A stretch of 64,000 nt of DNA from CBDDEH01 sp965226865 (lineage in GTDB: Bacteria > Chloroflexota > Dehalococcoidia > Lucifugimonadales > JAGWBF01), in NCBI GenBank assembly GCA_965226865.1, contig CBDDEH010000003.1, positions 496,001-560,000 on the forward strand. Direction: 5' to 3'. Positions 8,233 through 16,036 of this stretch are shown piece after piece. The notes below the pieces were generated by a model that was not told the DNA's origin, made no database searches, and worked only from the letters and a program-made list of their open reading frames with translations. Within the stretch, counting starts at the first letter, position 1. Each line of letters starts with the position of its first letter. The translations under genes and the position numbers were made by a program.

Positions 8233-9108
8233 TGATGGGGTCCACTTGAATTGCCCGAGGACAGGGCATCGTAGTAGTCCCTTACGGTGGTCTCTGGACC
8301 GGTGGAATCCCCATCGGACAACGTCAGAATCGTGAACCCACGCTCTTCATCTGCAGTCCTCTCGTCAAAGTCCACGAACACCTTGAGGGGGTAGCCAAAC
8401 TCCGGGTGAAATTGAACATCAATGCGGGACGCCTCCTGCTCTATGGCGTCCCGTATGAAGTCAAAACGATCCTGTATTGGGCCAAAGCGCTCTGGCTCCG
8501 GGACATCGCCCGTGAAGTTGGGCTCGGCGAATTTGACATTGGCCACTTGATTGTTTACCACCTGAACATCAACCTGGGCTGCGTACTCCTTTAGGCAGAA
8601 GCATTGCCAGGAGGCTCGATATGTGTAACTTGTGATACCACTTTGCTCCCAGCGACTCTGCGCCCCCTGCAACTGAGCGATGATGGAGTCGGATAGATCC
8701 GTAGTGGGAGACTGCGGCACGACAGTGGGTGTAAGGGTGGGGATAGATGTCGGGGTAGGTCCGGAGTCACTCCCGCACGCGCTCATGATGAGCAAAGCTA
8801 TCGTTGCTGACAGGACTGACGCTAGGCTCAGGGGTCCTCGGCACCTGGTCTTCATGCCACTCCTTACTCATCCGTGCTGCAATATGGGTGGCGATAATAT
8901 AGCCGCAATTAGGTAGCGGTCAAGGAGGACGTGGACATTTGTGAGGGTGGGTAAGGTCGGGGTAGTAGTTAAGGAGGATGTGGTCATGGTCTGAAAGGAT
9001 GATGGAGCCTTGGTACTTTGGTCTTCCGCAGAATCCATAGTCTTGCCGATTACCTGTGACTGGCCGTGCAGGACAATGAGTCATAGACAACTGACAAGGA
9101 GGTACCCA

Positions 9109-9351
9109 ATGGAGAACGCCAATGCTAGCGGATTCAAGGGCAATTTGGTGGAGGCTTCTGAGGTGAGAACCACCGACGGTCCTGCCATCTCCTTATCGAA
9201 TGTTTGGACCACGATGAAGCGATATACGAGGGTTTTCAGCATCATCCGGAAGGCTGGAGAGAACCCCGTACTTCCTACTGGTCCGTACCGAAGAGAAATT
9301 ACCGCCCAGGACAAGGCTGAATTCTGGTTCCACACTCTCATGGGCAGATAA
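9109..9351 (+). CDS. Small hypothetical protein (80 aa)
   Basis: 80 residues beginning MENANASGFKGNLVEASEV, with a near-perfect ribosome site (AAGGAGGT, five bases upstream), which fixes the start rather than the ATG-less upstream extension. The product is basic and soluble, with VWTTMKRYTRVFSIIRKAG in the middle and EFWFHTLMGR at the end. Family unknown. The next small ORF, 26 bases on, also has a strong ribosome site, so the two may be co-translated. Confidence 0.5.
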   Translation: MENANASGFKGNLVEASEVRTTDGPAISLSNVWTTMKRYTRVFSIIRKAGENPVLPTGPYRREITAQDKAEFWFHTLMGR

Positions 9352-9377
9352 CGTTAAGCACACCTAAGGAGGACATC

Positions 9378-9470
9378 ATGCGAGTAGATCTACCAATGGG
9401 AGTAGGAACTTTACCATATTGGCTGGATTGGCGTGCGCCAGCCCACACGGTTTTATTCGGTGAGGAGTAG
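9378..9470 (+). CDS. Very small putative peptide (30 aa)
   Basis: A 30-codon frame, ATG to TAG, starting MRVDLPMGVGTLPYWLDW, preceded by AAGGAGG five bases upstream. The ribosome site and the adjacent 80-aa ORF argue for translation; length and lack of a known family keep confidence low. Trp/Pro-rich, no cysteine. Confidence 0.35.
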   Translation: MRVDLPMGVGTLPYWLDWRAPAHTVLFGEE

Positions 9471-9545
9471 GCCCTGACCGGCTCGTCTCCGTTGCCCTCA
9501 GAGACTCTTGCTTATTCATGCTTGTGGGTATCCCGGGAAAAGAAG

Positions 9546-9694
9546 CCAGGGAAACTTCTGGCCGACCTGCTCCGATGGCACCTTCGTTTCCGCGGAAACA
9601 AGGCCAATCAAACGACCAAAAAGAGGTGGTCCTGTCTGCTATGTAGGGTGCCCTATCTAACGGACGTAACCAAACAAGGGAATGTTTTTTGGTG
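9546..9694 (+). repeat. Dispersed degenerate repeat, copy b
   Basis: Counterpart of 4406-4548. It has the palindrome GTTTCCGCGGAAAC, in which the central dinucleotides differ from copy a yet symmetry is kept, then AATCAAACGACCAAAA, GGTGGTCC, CCCTATCTA and ACCAAACAAGGG. A 116-codon frame (9492-9842) runs through it and reads RVPYLTDVTKQGNVFWW, but it lacks a ribosome site and its flanks look non-coding. The remainder of 9471-9942 shows nothing I can name. Confidence 0.55.
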
Positions 9695-9942
9695 GACGGA
9701 CCAGCGGCTTCAACTTAGGCCTCGGCTCCTCACTCACGTTGACACCATTCACTACCCCACCCACGCCAGGGCGCGTGATGGATGTCGTTTTCACGTCTCA
9801 CCTCCGGCCCTAGCCTCGACAACAGCTAATTTGGCATACTAGCCAAGGAAACACCAGCGAGCCGCCTGCCTCAAGGAAACGCAAGCTGGCTTGCACGCGA
9901 ATGTCTTAACCCGGGACACAACAAGCCGGTGAAGCGAGGCCA

Positions 9943-10623
9943 TTGAGCGAATCGGACCTGTATCTTCCTGTGAAGCGGTTCCTGGAGTCGCAGGGCTATG
10001 AGGTGAAGGGCGAGGTGGGGGACTGCGACGTCGCCGCCGTACGCGGTAATGAAGAGCTGGTTGTCGTCGAGTTGAAACTGTCGTTGAATCTCGAGCTCGT
10101 ACTGCAGGCGGTCGAAAGGCTTGCCGTCACGCCGAAGGTGTATGTCGGGGTGCCGGTCGGGAACCACAACTTGAGGAGGCGGAGGAGGCAGACTGTGAAG
10201 CTGCTCAGGATGCTCGGTCTGGGCCTGCTGGTGATCGATCCCGACGTCGAGCGACACGGTGTCGAGGCCGTCCTCGATCCAGGAGAGTACCGGCCCCGGC
10301 GGTCCAGGAGACGTCGAGAATTGCTACTCGGCGAATTCGTGAGGCGGGTGGGCGACCCAAACCTCGGCGGGGCATCCGTCCGGAACGGCATCATGACGGC
10401 GTATCGTCAGCGGGCGCTAGAGATCGCGTTGTTCCTCCAGACCAACGGTCCGACTAAGGCCTCTAAGGTCGCTACCGCGATCGGAGACCCAAAGGCCAGG
10501 GTCATCCTGTACCGAAACGTCTACGGCTGGTTCGATCGACCCTCGAGCGGTATCTACGCGCTCTCGCCTCGAGGAGTGCGGGAGGTCCCTCTCTGGGCTG
10601 TCGGCCGCAGGCGGTCTAGCTAA
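9943..10623 (+). CDS. DUF2161-like protein, PD-(D/E)XK nuclease fold
   Basis: 226 residues. The N-terminal half carries GDCDVAAVRGNEELVVVELK (Asp, then E-L-K), the usual PD-(D/E)XK signature, followed by LVLQAVERLAVTPKVYVGVP. This layout is that of DUF2161, annotated as a PD-(D/E)XK phosphodiesterase-like family. An Arg-rich segment (RRRRRQTVK) and a C-terminal winged-helix-like part (ALEIALFLQTNGPTKASKVA) follow. The start is TTG, with GCGAGG upstream. It stands alone in the accessory region; the real substrate is unknown. Base use is higher in G+C than its neighbours, consistent with separate acquisition. Confidence 0.75.
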   Translation: MSESDLYLPVKRFLESQGYEVKGEVGDCDVAAVRGNEELVVVELKLSLNLELVLQAVERLAVTPKVYVGVPVGNHNLRRRRRQTVKLLRMLGLGLLVIDPDVERHGVEAVLDPGEYRPRRSRRRRELLLGEFVRRVGDPNLGGASVRNGIMTAYRQRALEIALFLQTNGPTKASKVATAIGDPKARVILYRNVYGWFDRPSSGIYALSPRGVREVPLWAVGRRRSS

Positions 10624-10760
10624 GGAGATAAGTCAAGATGGAGATGAACCAGAAATGAATAAAAGCCGGATGGGTGCAGGCTGAGGTGGACCCCAAAATT
10701 CGGACAGGTGGCTAAGAGAGAGTCCCGCTCCTAAAATAGGACGGAAACAAGGAGCAGGAC

Positions 10761-11045
10761 ATGAAGCAAACACGTAAGAAGCACAGCCCAGTCTTCAAGG
10801 CCAAAGTGGCTTTGGCCGCGCTCCAAGGGGAGCACACCATTGCAGAGCTGGCCAGCCGGTTTGAAGTCCACCCGAGCCAGATCCATGCCTGGAAGAAGGC
10901 CTTGACTCAGGGGGCGCCGCACCTCTTTGAAAATGGTGCTGGACGCCAGGAGAAGGACCAAGAGGTCCTCACTGCCCAGCTCTACCAACAGATTGGGCAG
11001 CTCAAGGTGGAACGGGATTTTTTGTCACGGAGCTTCGGGTTGTGA
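10761..11045 (+). CDS. IS3-family OrfA, copy 2 (intact)
   Basis: 94 residues ending KVERDFLSRSFGL, the expected OrfA terminus. HTH and zipper as in copy 1. The codons GAT TTT TTG form a canonical -1 slippery heptamer; slipping there continues as VTELRVVSRSQRR into the orfB frame, yielding the OrfAB fusion transposase that IS3 elements need. The stop overlaps the orfB GTG. Confidence 0.92.
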   Translation: MKQTRKKHSPVFKAKVALAALQGEHTIAELASRFEVHPSQIHAWKKALTQGAPHLFENGAGRQEKDQEVLTAQLYQQIGQLKVERDFLSRSFGL

Positions 11046-11977
11046 GCCGGTCCCAACGCCGGGCCATGATTGACCGAGAAGAACCGAAGCTGTCTCTGGT
11101 GCGCCAGTGCGCCTTGCTGGGTATCAGCCGCTCCGCGTTGTACTACCTGCCAACCGAGGCCGGCGCCGAGGACTTGGAGTTGATGGCCCTCATAGACCAA
11201 CAGTACCTGAAGACACCTTTCTACGGCTCCAGAAGGATGACTGCCTGGCTCAGAAATCACGGACACCAGGTCAACCGCAAGCGGGTCCGCCGGCTGATGC
11301 AGCTGATAGGCCTGGAGGCCATCTACCGGCGTCCCAACACCAGCAAGCCAAACCCAGGGCATAAGGTCTATCCGTACTTGCTCAGGGGGCTGGAGATCAA
11401 CCGGGTCAACCAGGTGTGGGCCACCGACATCACCTACATACCCATGGCTCGGGGTTTCCTCTACTTGGTGGCCATCATGGACTGGCACAGCCGCTACGTG
11501 CTGGCCTGGCGGCTGTCCAACACCCTGGAGGTAGACTTCTGTGTTGCGGCTCTGGAAGAGGCCTTGAGCAAGGGTCGGCCACAGATCTTCAACACCGACC
11601 AGGGCAGCCAGTTCACCAGCGAGGCCTTCACCAGCATGCTGCTGGCGCAAGGCGTTCAAGTGAGCATGGACGGCAGGGGCCGGTGCATGGACAACGTCTT
11701 CGTGGAACGGCTGTGGCGCAGCATCAAGTACGAGGAGGTGTACCTGAAGGCATACCAAAATGGGACTGAGGCCAGAAAGGGGATTGGGGCTTATCTGGCC
11801 TTCTACAACCAAGAGCGGCCCCATCAAGCCCTGGGCTATCGGTCACCGGGTCAGGTGTTCCAAGCAGTGAGCCCACAAAGGTGTTTACTGGAACTTCCAC
11901 GAGCCTTACCATCGGATGAAGGTTTACGAGACACCCCAGCGGTAGACTCTCTTATTTTAGCCTCACCGCTGTCCTGA
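11042..11977 (+). CDS. IS3-family OrfB transposase, copy 2 (intact)
   Basis: 311 residues with DDE triad (WATDITYI, FNTDQGSQ, VERLWRSIKYEE) and the C-terminal YNQERPHQALGYRSP motif. The start GTG overlaps the orfA stop by four bases, and the frame is -1 relative to orfA, the normal IS3 arrangement. With its intact orfA and heptamer this copy is the likeliest source of active transposase for all four. Confidence 0.92.
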   Translation: MSRSQRRAMIDREEPKLSLVRQCALLGISRSALYYLPTEAGAEDLELMALIDQQYLKTPFYGSRRMTAWLRNHGHQVNRKRVRRLMQLIGLEAIYRRPNTSKPNPGHKVYPYLLRGLEINRVNQVWATDITYIPMARGFLYLVAIMDWHSRYVLAWRLSNTLEVDFCVAALEEALSKGRPQIFNTDQGSQFTSEAFTSMLLAQGVQVSMDGRGRCMDNVFVERLWRSIKYEEVYLKAYQNGTEARKGIGAYLAFYNQERPHQALGYRSPGQVFQAVSPQRCLLELPRALPSDEGLRDTPAVDSLILASPLS

Positions 11978-12387
11978 TGATGGGGTCCACTTGAGGCATC
12001 GCCATTGGAATTGCGATTGGAGTGGCGATAGGTGTTGCTGTAGACAACACATCTACTGGGATAGCGGTAGGAGTAGCCATAGGGGTGGGAATCGGGGCAG
12101 CATTGGATCGACAGTCAAGGACAAAGAACGAACAGAGCGGCAACTCAGAGCCCAGAGACGAGTAGTTTGATTTGAGCAGAGCCCGGACATAATGCCGTGG
12201 TGTTGTGTCCACCTGGTTGTTAATCTGCTAGAGCCCTAGTGAAACCTAATATCAGGTGCTCCGAATGATTCCATTTTGGAGCGGCCTCATTCTGTTGCCA
12301 AACACTAAGGTGATAGTGCTTTTCCGCACCCAGTGCGATTACTCATCGGGTGTGCTCCCCAGGCACGAACTCAAGTGGACCCCATCA

Positions 12388-13323
12388 TCAGGACAGCGGT
12401 GAGGCTAAAATAAGAGAGTCTACCGCTGGGGTGTCTCGTAAACCTTCATCCGATGGTAAGGCTCGTGGAAGTTCCAGTAAACACCTTTGTGGGCTCACTG
12501 CTTGGAACACCTGACCCGGTGACCGATAGCCCAGGGCTTGATGGGGCCGCTCTTGGTTGTAGAAGGCCAGATAAGCCCCAATCCCTTTTCTGGCCTCAGT
12601 CCCATTTTGGTATGCCTTCAGGTACACCTCCTCGTACTTGATGCTGCGCCACAGCCGTTCCACGAAGACGTTGTCCATGCACCGGCCCCTGCCGTCCATG
12701 CTCACTTGAACGCCTTGCGCCAGCAGCATGCTGGTGAAGGCCTCGCTGGTGAACTGGCTGCCCTGGTCGGTGTTGAAGATCTGTGGCCGACCCTTGCTCA
12801 AGGCCTCTTCCAGAGCCGCAACACAGAAGTCTACCTCCAGGGTGTTGGACAGCCGCCAGGCCAGCACGTAGCGGCTGTGCCAGTCCATGATGGCCACCAA
12901 GTAGAGGAAACCCCGAGCCATGGGTATGTAGGTGATGTCGGTGGCCCACACCTGGTTGACCCGGTTGATCTCCAGCCCCCTGAGCAAGTACGGATAGACC
13001 TTATGCCCTGGGTTTGGCTTGCTGGTGTTGGGACGCCGGTAGATGGCCTCCAGGCCTATCAGCTGCATCAGCCGGCGGACCCGCTTGCGGTTGACCTGGT
13101 GTCCGTGATTTCTGAGCCAGGCAGTCATCCTTCTGGAGCCGTAGAAAGGTGTCTTCAGGTACTGTTGGTCTATGAGGGCCATCAACTCCAAGTCCTCGGC
13201 GCCGGCCTCGGTTGGCAGGTAGTACAACGCGGAGCGGCTGATACCCAGCAAGGCGCACTGGCGCACCAGAGACAGCTTCGGTTCTTCTCGGTCAATCATG
13301 GCCCGGCGTTGGGACCGGCTCAC
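12388..13323 (-). CDS. IS3-family OrfB transposase, copy 3
   Basis: 311 residues, DDE core complete and C-terminal QERPHQALGYRSP motif present. Differs from copy 2 by only a few bases, including a silent AAG-to-AAA change in the RKGIGAYL segment. Its GTG start is as in copy 2. Confidence 0.88.
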   Translation of the reverse strand: MSRSQRRAMIDREEPKLSLVRQCALLGISRSALYYLPTEAGAEDLELMALIDQQYLKTPFYGSRRMTAWLRNHGHQVNRKRVRRLMQLIGLEAIYRRPNTSKPNPGHKVYPYLLRGLEINRVNQVWATDITYIPMARGFLYLVAIMDWHSRYVLAWRLSNTLEVDFCVAALEEALSKGRPQIFNTDQGSQFTSEAFTSMLLAQGVQVSMDGRGRCMDNVFVERLWRSIKYEEVYLKAYQNGTEARKGIGAYLAFYNQERPHQALGYRSPGQVFQAVSPQRCLLELPRALPSDEGLRDTPAVDSLILASPLS

Positions 13324-13603
13324 AACCCGAAGCTCCGTGACAAAAATCCCGTTCCACCTTGAGCTGCCCAATCTGTTGGTAGAGCTGGGCAGTGAGGACC
13401 TCTTGGTCCTTCTCCTGGCGTCCAGCACCATTTTCAAAGAGGTGCGGCGCCCCCTGAGTCAAGGCCTTCTTCCAGGCATGGATCTGGCTCGGGTGGACTT
13501 CAAACCGGCTGGCCAGCTCTGCAATGGTGTGCTCCCCTTGGAGCGCGGCCAAAGCCACTTTGGCCTTGAAGACTGGGCTGTGCTTCTTACGTGTTTGTTT
13601 CAT
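13292..13603 (-). CDS. IS3-family OrfA, copy 3, altered C-terminus
   Basis: 103 residues; same HTH as the others, but the T5 run replaces the LSRSFGL ending with CHGASGCEPVPTPGHD and removes the -1 slippery heptamer. Unlikely to make OrfAB by the normal route unless the missing T is a sequencing error. Confidence 0.82.
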   Translation of the reverse strand: MKQTRKKHSPVFKAKVALAALQGEHTIAELASRFEVHPSQIHAWKKALTQGAPHLFENGAGRQEKDQEVLTAQLYQQIGQLKVERDFCHGASGCEPVPTPGHD

Positions 13604-13648
13604 GTCCTGCTCCTTGTTTCCGTCCTATTTTAGGAGTGGGACTCTCTC

Positions 13649-14044
13649 TTAGCCACCTGTCCGAATTTTGGGGTCCACCTCAAACTTCATCGAAAGGGAG
13701 TTCACACAATGACGACTGTTAGTTGCAGTAAAGCCTTCTCCAAAGAAAACGTGGCCCAGATGGCCACCGCAGTTGACACACTCGATCTCCGTTCGCTGAC
13801 CATCCGGATCGGGTAAGTGGTTGACGGCTCCTGGTATCTCCTGGTCAAACGCCGGCCAGCCACATTGAGCGTCAAACTTGTCAGCAGAGCGATAAAGTTC
13901 GGCGTTACATCGCCGGCAAACATAGACGCCTTCCTCATAAAAGTCGTCGTACTCCCCAGTGAAGGGCGGCTCGGTTCCTTTCGATTCGATTACGTATCGC
14001 TCCTCCGTCGAAAGGGGATTGTAGTTTGAGTCGTACTTCTTCAA
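13649..14044 (-). CDS. msrB: Peptide methionine-(R)-S-oxide reductase, C-terminus rewritten by IS copy 3
   Basis: Reduces methionine-R-sulfoxide in proteins, cytoplasmic. 131 residues. The Zn-binding pairs CRRC (about residue 43) and CVNC (about residue 91) and the catalytic Cys in NSRHCVNS are present, with GGHLGHVF before it. The start is TTG with GGAGG eight bases upstream. The IS entered after SLSMKF: the original tail VPGEHTR (stop at 12343-12345, now beyond the IS) is replaced by EVDPKIRTGG encoded by the IS end. The catalytic core is intact, so the protein could still work. Confidence 0.87.
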   Translation of the reverse strand: MKKYDSNYNPLSTEERYVIESKGTEPPFTGEYDDFYEEGVYVCRRCNAELYRSADKFDAQCGWPAFDQEIPGAVNHLPDPDGQRTEIECVNCGGHLGHVFFGEGFTATNSRHCVNSLSMKFEVDPKIRTGG

Positions 14045-14100
14045 TCTTAGCCTCCGCTTTACAGTTCCTCTATACTCCGAGGTCGATCCCCCTACGCATG

Positions 14101-14715
14101 CTAGGCCCCACTCCCGGTATCCTCCGCGTTGACGTTACGAGCCTTTAAGCCCAGTATCAGTTGGTGAGCTTCTTCTGCAAGCGCCTCCATGTTGCGAAGA
14201 ATCTCTTGATATTGGCTCAAGAAAGGACCGAACAACGCCTCTTCTGTTCTAGGAAGATAGTTCCCAACGAACTCCCTTATCATCATTATCCTTGCTTCGA
14301 TCTCGGCCTCCGACCTTCTTCTACCTCTCAACGAACGTTTTGATGTGCTGTTGCGCATCCAGTCTGCGTGGTCTTCTCCCCCTTTAGAATCGTCACAAGG
14401 CTGGCAAGCTGGCACTACATTTTGCCTTATGAAGTCTCCCAGTTTAACGACCGGTACCAAATGATCGTTTCTGGGGGCGTCAGGAGACCCGCAGAAAGCG
14501 CAGCCACCGAAATAGTCTAGAGCAGCTTGGCGGTCTTCCTGGGTGTAATCCCTATCAAGGGCATTCTCCAGGATGGCTCTCTGCATCTGATATCTAGCAA
14601 ACGCAATCTGACCTGTATTGGTTCTCAGAACCGCCATATAATTTCTCCTCTGGCTGGAGCTTAGAGAGACTACTCTTCGACCACCAGGTTGCCTTTCATA
14701 TCTTCGTCTCCCCAT
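14101..14715 (-). CDS. HNH endonuclease domain protein
   Basis: 204 residues from the ATG at 14715 (a TTG four codons earlier lies partly in the IS end). The HNH core reads CAFCGSPDAPRNDHLVPV then NVVPACQPCDDSKGG: two CxxC pairs, the DH pair, and the Asn-x-x-x-x-Cys segment of the HNH_5-like group. A basic N-terminus (MGRRRYERQPGGRRV) and a long helical C-terminus flank it. IS copy 4 abuts its 5' end, so native promoter and perhaps first codons are lost. The role (mobile-element or restriction-type nuclease) is unknown. Confidence 0.75.
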   Translation of the reverse strand: MGRRRYERQPGGRRVVSLSSSQRRNYMAVLRTNTGQIAFARYQMQRAILENALDRDYTQEDRQAALDYFGGCAFCGSPDAPRNDHLVPVVKLGDFIRQNVVPACQPCDDSKGGEDHADWMRNSTSKRSLRGRRRSEAEIEARIMMIREFVGNYLPRTEEALFGPFLSQYQEILRNMEALAEEAHQLILGLKARNVNAEDTGSGA

Positions 14716-14740
14716 GCGGTTTCTCAAGTGGACCCCATCA

Positions 14741-15677
14741 TCAGGACAGCGGTGAGGCTAAAATAAGAGAGTCTACCGCTGGGGTGTCTCGTAAACCTTC
14801 ATCCGATGGTAAGGCTGGTGGAAGTTCCAGTAAACACCTTTGTGGGCTCACTGCATGGAACACCTGACCCGGTGACCGATAGCCCAGGGCTTGATGGGGC
14901 CGCTCTTGGTTGTAGAAGGCCAGATAAGCCCCAATCCCCTTTTCTGGCCTCAGTCCCATTTTGGTATGCCTTCAGGTACACCTCCTCGTACTTGATGCTG
15001 CGCCACAGCCGTTCCACGAAGACGTTGTCCATGCACCGGCCCCTGCCGTCCATGCTCACTTGAACGCCTTGCGCCAGCAGCATGCTGGTGAAGGCCTCGC
15101 TGGTGAACTGGCTGCCCTGGTCGGTGTTGAAGATCTGTGGCCGACCCTTGCTCAAGGCCTCTTCCAGAGCCGCAACACAGAAGTCTACCTCCAGGGTGTT
15201 GGACAGCCGCCAGGCCAGCACGTAGCGGCTGTGCCAGTCCATGATGGCCACCAAGTAGAGGAAACCCCGAGCCATGGGTATGTAGGTGATGTCGGTGGCC
15301 CACACCTGGTTGACCCGGTTGATCTCCAGCCCCCTGAGCAAGTACGGATAGACCTTATGCCCTGGGTTTGGCTTGCTGGTGTTGGGACGCCGGTAGATGG
15401 CCTCCAGGCCTATCAGCTGCATCAGCCGGCGGACCCGCTTGCGGTTGACCTGGTGTCCGTGATTTCTGAGCCAGGCAGTCATCCTTCTGGAGCCGTAGAA
15501 AGGTGTCTTCAGGTACTGTTGGTCTATGAGGGCCATCAACTCCATGTCCTCGGCGCCGGCCTCGGTTGGCAGGTAGTACAACGCGGAGCGGCTGATACCC
15601 AGCAAGGCGCACTGGCGCACCAGAGACAGCTTCGGTTCTTCTCGGTCAATCATGGCCCGGCGTTGGGACCGGCTCAC
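14741..15677 (-). pseudogene. IS3-family OrfB, copy 4, frameshifted
   Basis: The DDE residues are present, but after YQNGTEARKG a one-base insertion (AAAAGGGG instead of AAAGGGG on the coding strand) shifts the frame to DWGLSGLLQPRAAPSS. The usual YNQERPHQALGYRSP end is then read only in the other frame (to 14741). A Leu-to-Met change (AEDMELMAL) also marks this as the most diverged copy. Confidence 0.88.
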
Positions 15678-15957
15678 AACCCGAAGCTCCGTGACAAAAA
15701 TCCCGTTCCACCTTGAGCTGCCCAATCTGTTGGTAGAGCTGGGCAGTGAGGACCTCTTGGTCCTTCTCCTGGCGTCCAGCACCATTTTCAAAGAGGTGCG
15801 GCGCCCCCTGAGTCAAGGCCTTCTTCCAGGCATGGATCTGGCTCGGGTGGACTTCAAACCGGCTGGCCAGCTCTGCAATGGTGTGCTCCCCTTGGAGCGC
15901 GGCCAAAGCCACTTTGGCCTTGAAGACTGGGCTGTGCTTCTTACGTGTTTGCTTCAT
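15646..15957 (-). CDS. IS3-family OrfA, copy 4, altered C-terminus
   Basis: 103 residues, identical in layout to the copy 1 and copy 3 OrfA with the T5 junction and CHGASGCEPVPTPGHD tail. Within a defective element. Confidence 0.82.
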   Translation of the reverse strand: MKQTRKKHSPVFKAKVALAALQGEHTIAELASRFEVHPSQIHAWKKALTQGAPHLFENGAGRQEKDQEVLTAQLYQQIGQLKVERDFCHGASGCEPVPTPGHD

Positions 15958-16036
15958 GTCCTGCTCCTTGTTTCCGTCCTATTTTAGGAGCGGGACTCTC
16001 TCTTAGCCACCTGTCCGAATTTTGGGGTCCACCTCA

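Larger units (their letters stand above)
6938..8249 (+). mobile_element. IS3-family insertion sequence, copy 1 (1312 bp)
   Basis: Ends are imperfect inverted repeats: left TGAGGTGGACCCC and, read inward from the right, TCAAGTGGACCCC. The target duplication is ATT on both sides (6935-6937 and 8250-8252). It carries orfA and orfB, typical of IS3. It interrupts the lipoprotein gene. Sequence is almost identical to the other three copies. At the orfA/orfB junction it has five T (7274-7278), whereas copy 2 has six. Confidence 0.95.
6488..8855 (-). pseudogene. Lipoprotein gene (NTF2-like C-terminal part) interrupted by IS copy 1
   Basis: Minus-strand gene split by the IS at 6938-8249. The 5' part (8855-8250) encodes a lipoprotein signal with lipobox LIMSAC, a Thr/Pro linker and a domain containing SYTYRASWQCFCL and FGYPLKVFVDFDERT, ending RDYYDALSSGN. 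The 3' part (6934-6488) continues ATLLPTLFVPEIGSTMQDV to SDIVLSTE. Removing the IS and one copy of the ATT duplication restores one uninterrupted frame of 350 residues across the junction SSGN-ATLLP. The junction region resembles the start of an NTF2/SnoaL-like domain. Both parts are otherwise intact, so the insertion is recent. Confidence 0.85.
10682..11994 (+). mobile_element. IS3-family insertion sequence, copy 2 (1313 bp, slippery site intact)
   Basis: Same ends as copy 1 (TGAGGTGGACCCC; TCAAGTGGACCCC read inward from the right). The target duplication is GGC (10679-10681 and 11995-11997). It is one base longer than copy 1 because the orfA/orfB junction has six T, giving the heptamer T TTT TTG in the orfA frame. 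It interrupts the glycine-zipper gene. This is the only copy with canonical IS3 architecture throughout. Confidence 0.96.
10655..12165 (+). pseudogene. Glycine-zipper small protein gene interrupted by IS copy 2
   Basis: Joining 10655-10681 to 11998-12165 (removing the IS and one GGC duplication) gives a continuous 64-codon frame ending at TAG 12163-12165. It begins MNKSRMGAG and continues IAIGIAIGVAIGVAV, then TGIAVGVAIGVGIGAAL, then a charged tail ending NSEPRDE. The alternating small-residue repeats are those of short glycine-zipper membrane proteins. The insertion falls after codon 9, so the gene is fully disrupted. No strong ribosome site is seen. Confidence 0.75.
12371..13682 (-). mobile_element. 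IS3-family insertion sequence, copy 3 (1312 bp)
   Basis: Reverse-oriented copy with the same terminal repeats. The target duplication on the plus strand is AAC (12368-12370 and 13683-13685). It inserted into the last codons of msrB. The junction run is five T, as in copies 1 and 4. Confidence 0.95.
14724..16036 (-). mobile_element. IS3-family insertion sequence, copy 4 (1313 bp, degenerate, no target duplication)
   Basis: Same ends as the other copies, but the flanking triplets differ (TTC at 14721-14723, AAC at 16037-16039). Its orfB has an extra base in the A/G run near 14946, so this copy is dead. Mismatched flanks indicate a deletion or inversion between two IS copies after insertion. 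The right side joins directly to a truncated serine recombinase. Confidence 0.93.

Noticed and set aside
9492..9842. 116-codon plus-strand ORF
   Set aside because: Only the part inside repeat b is conserved; no ribosome site, and flanking composition looks non-coding.
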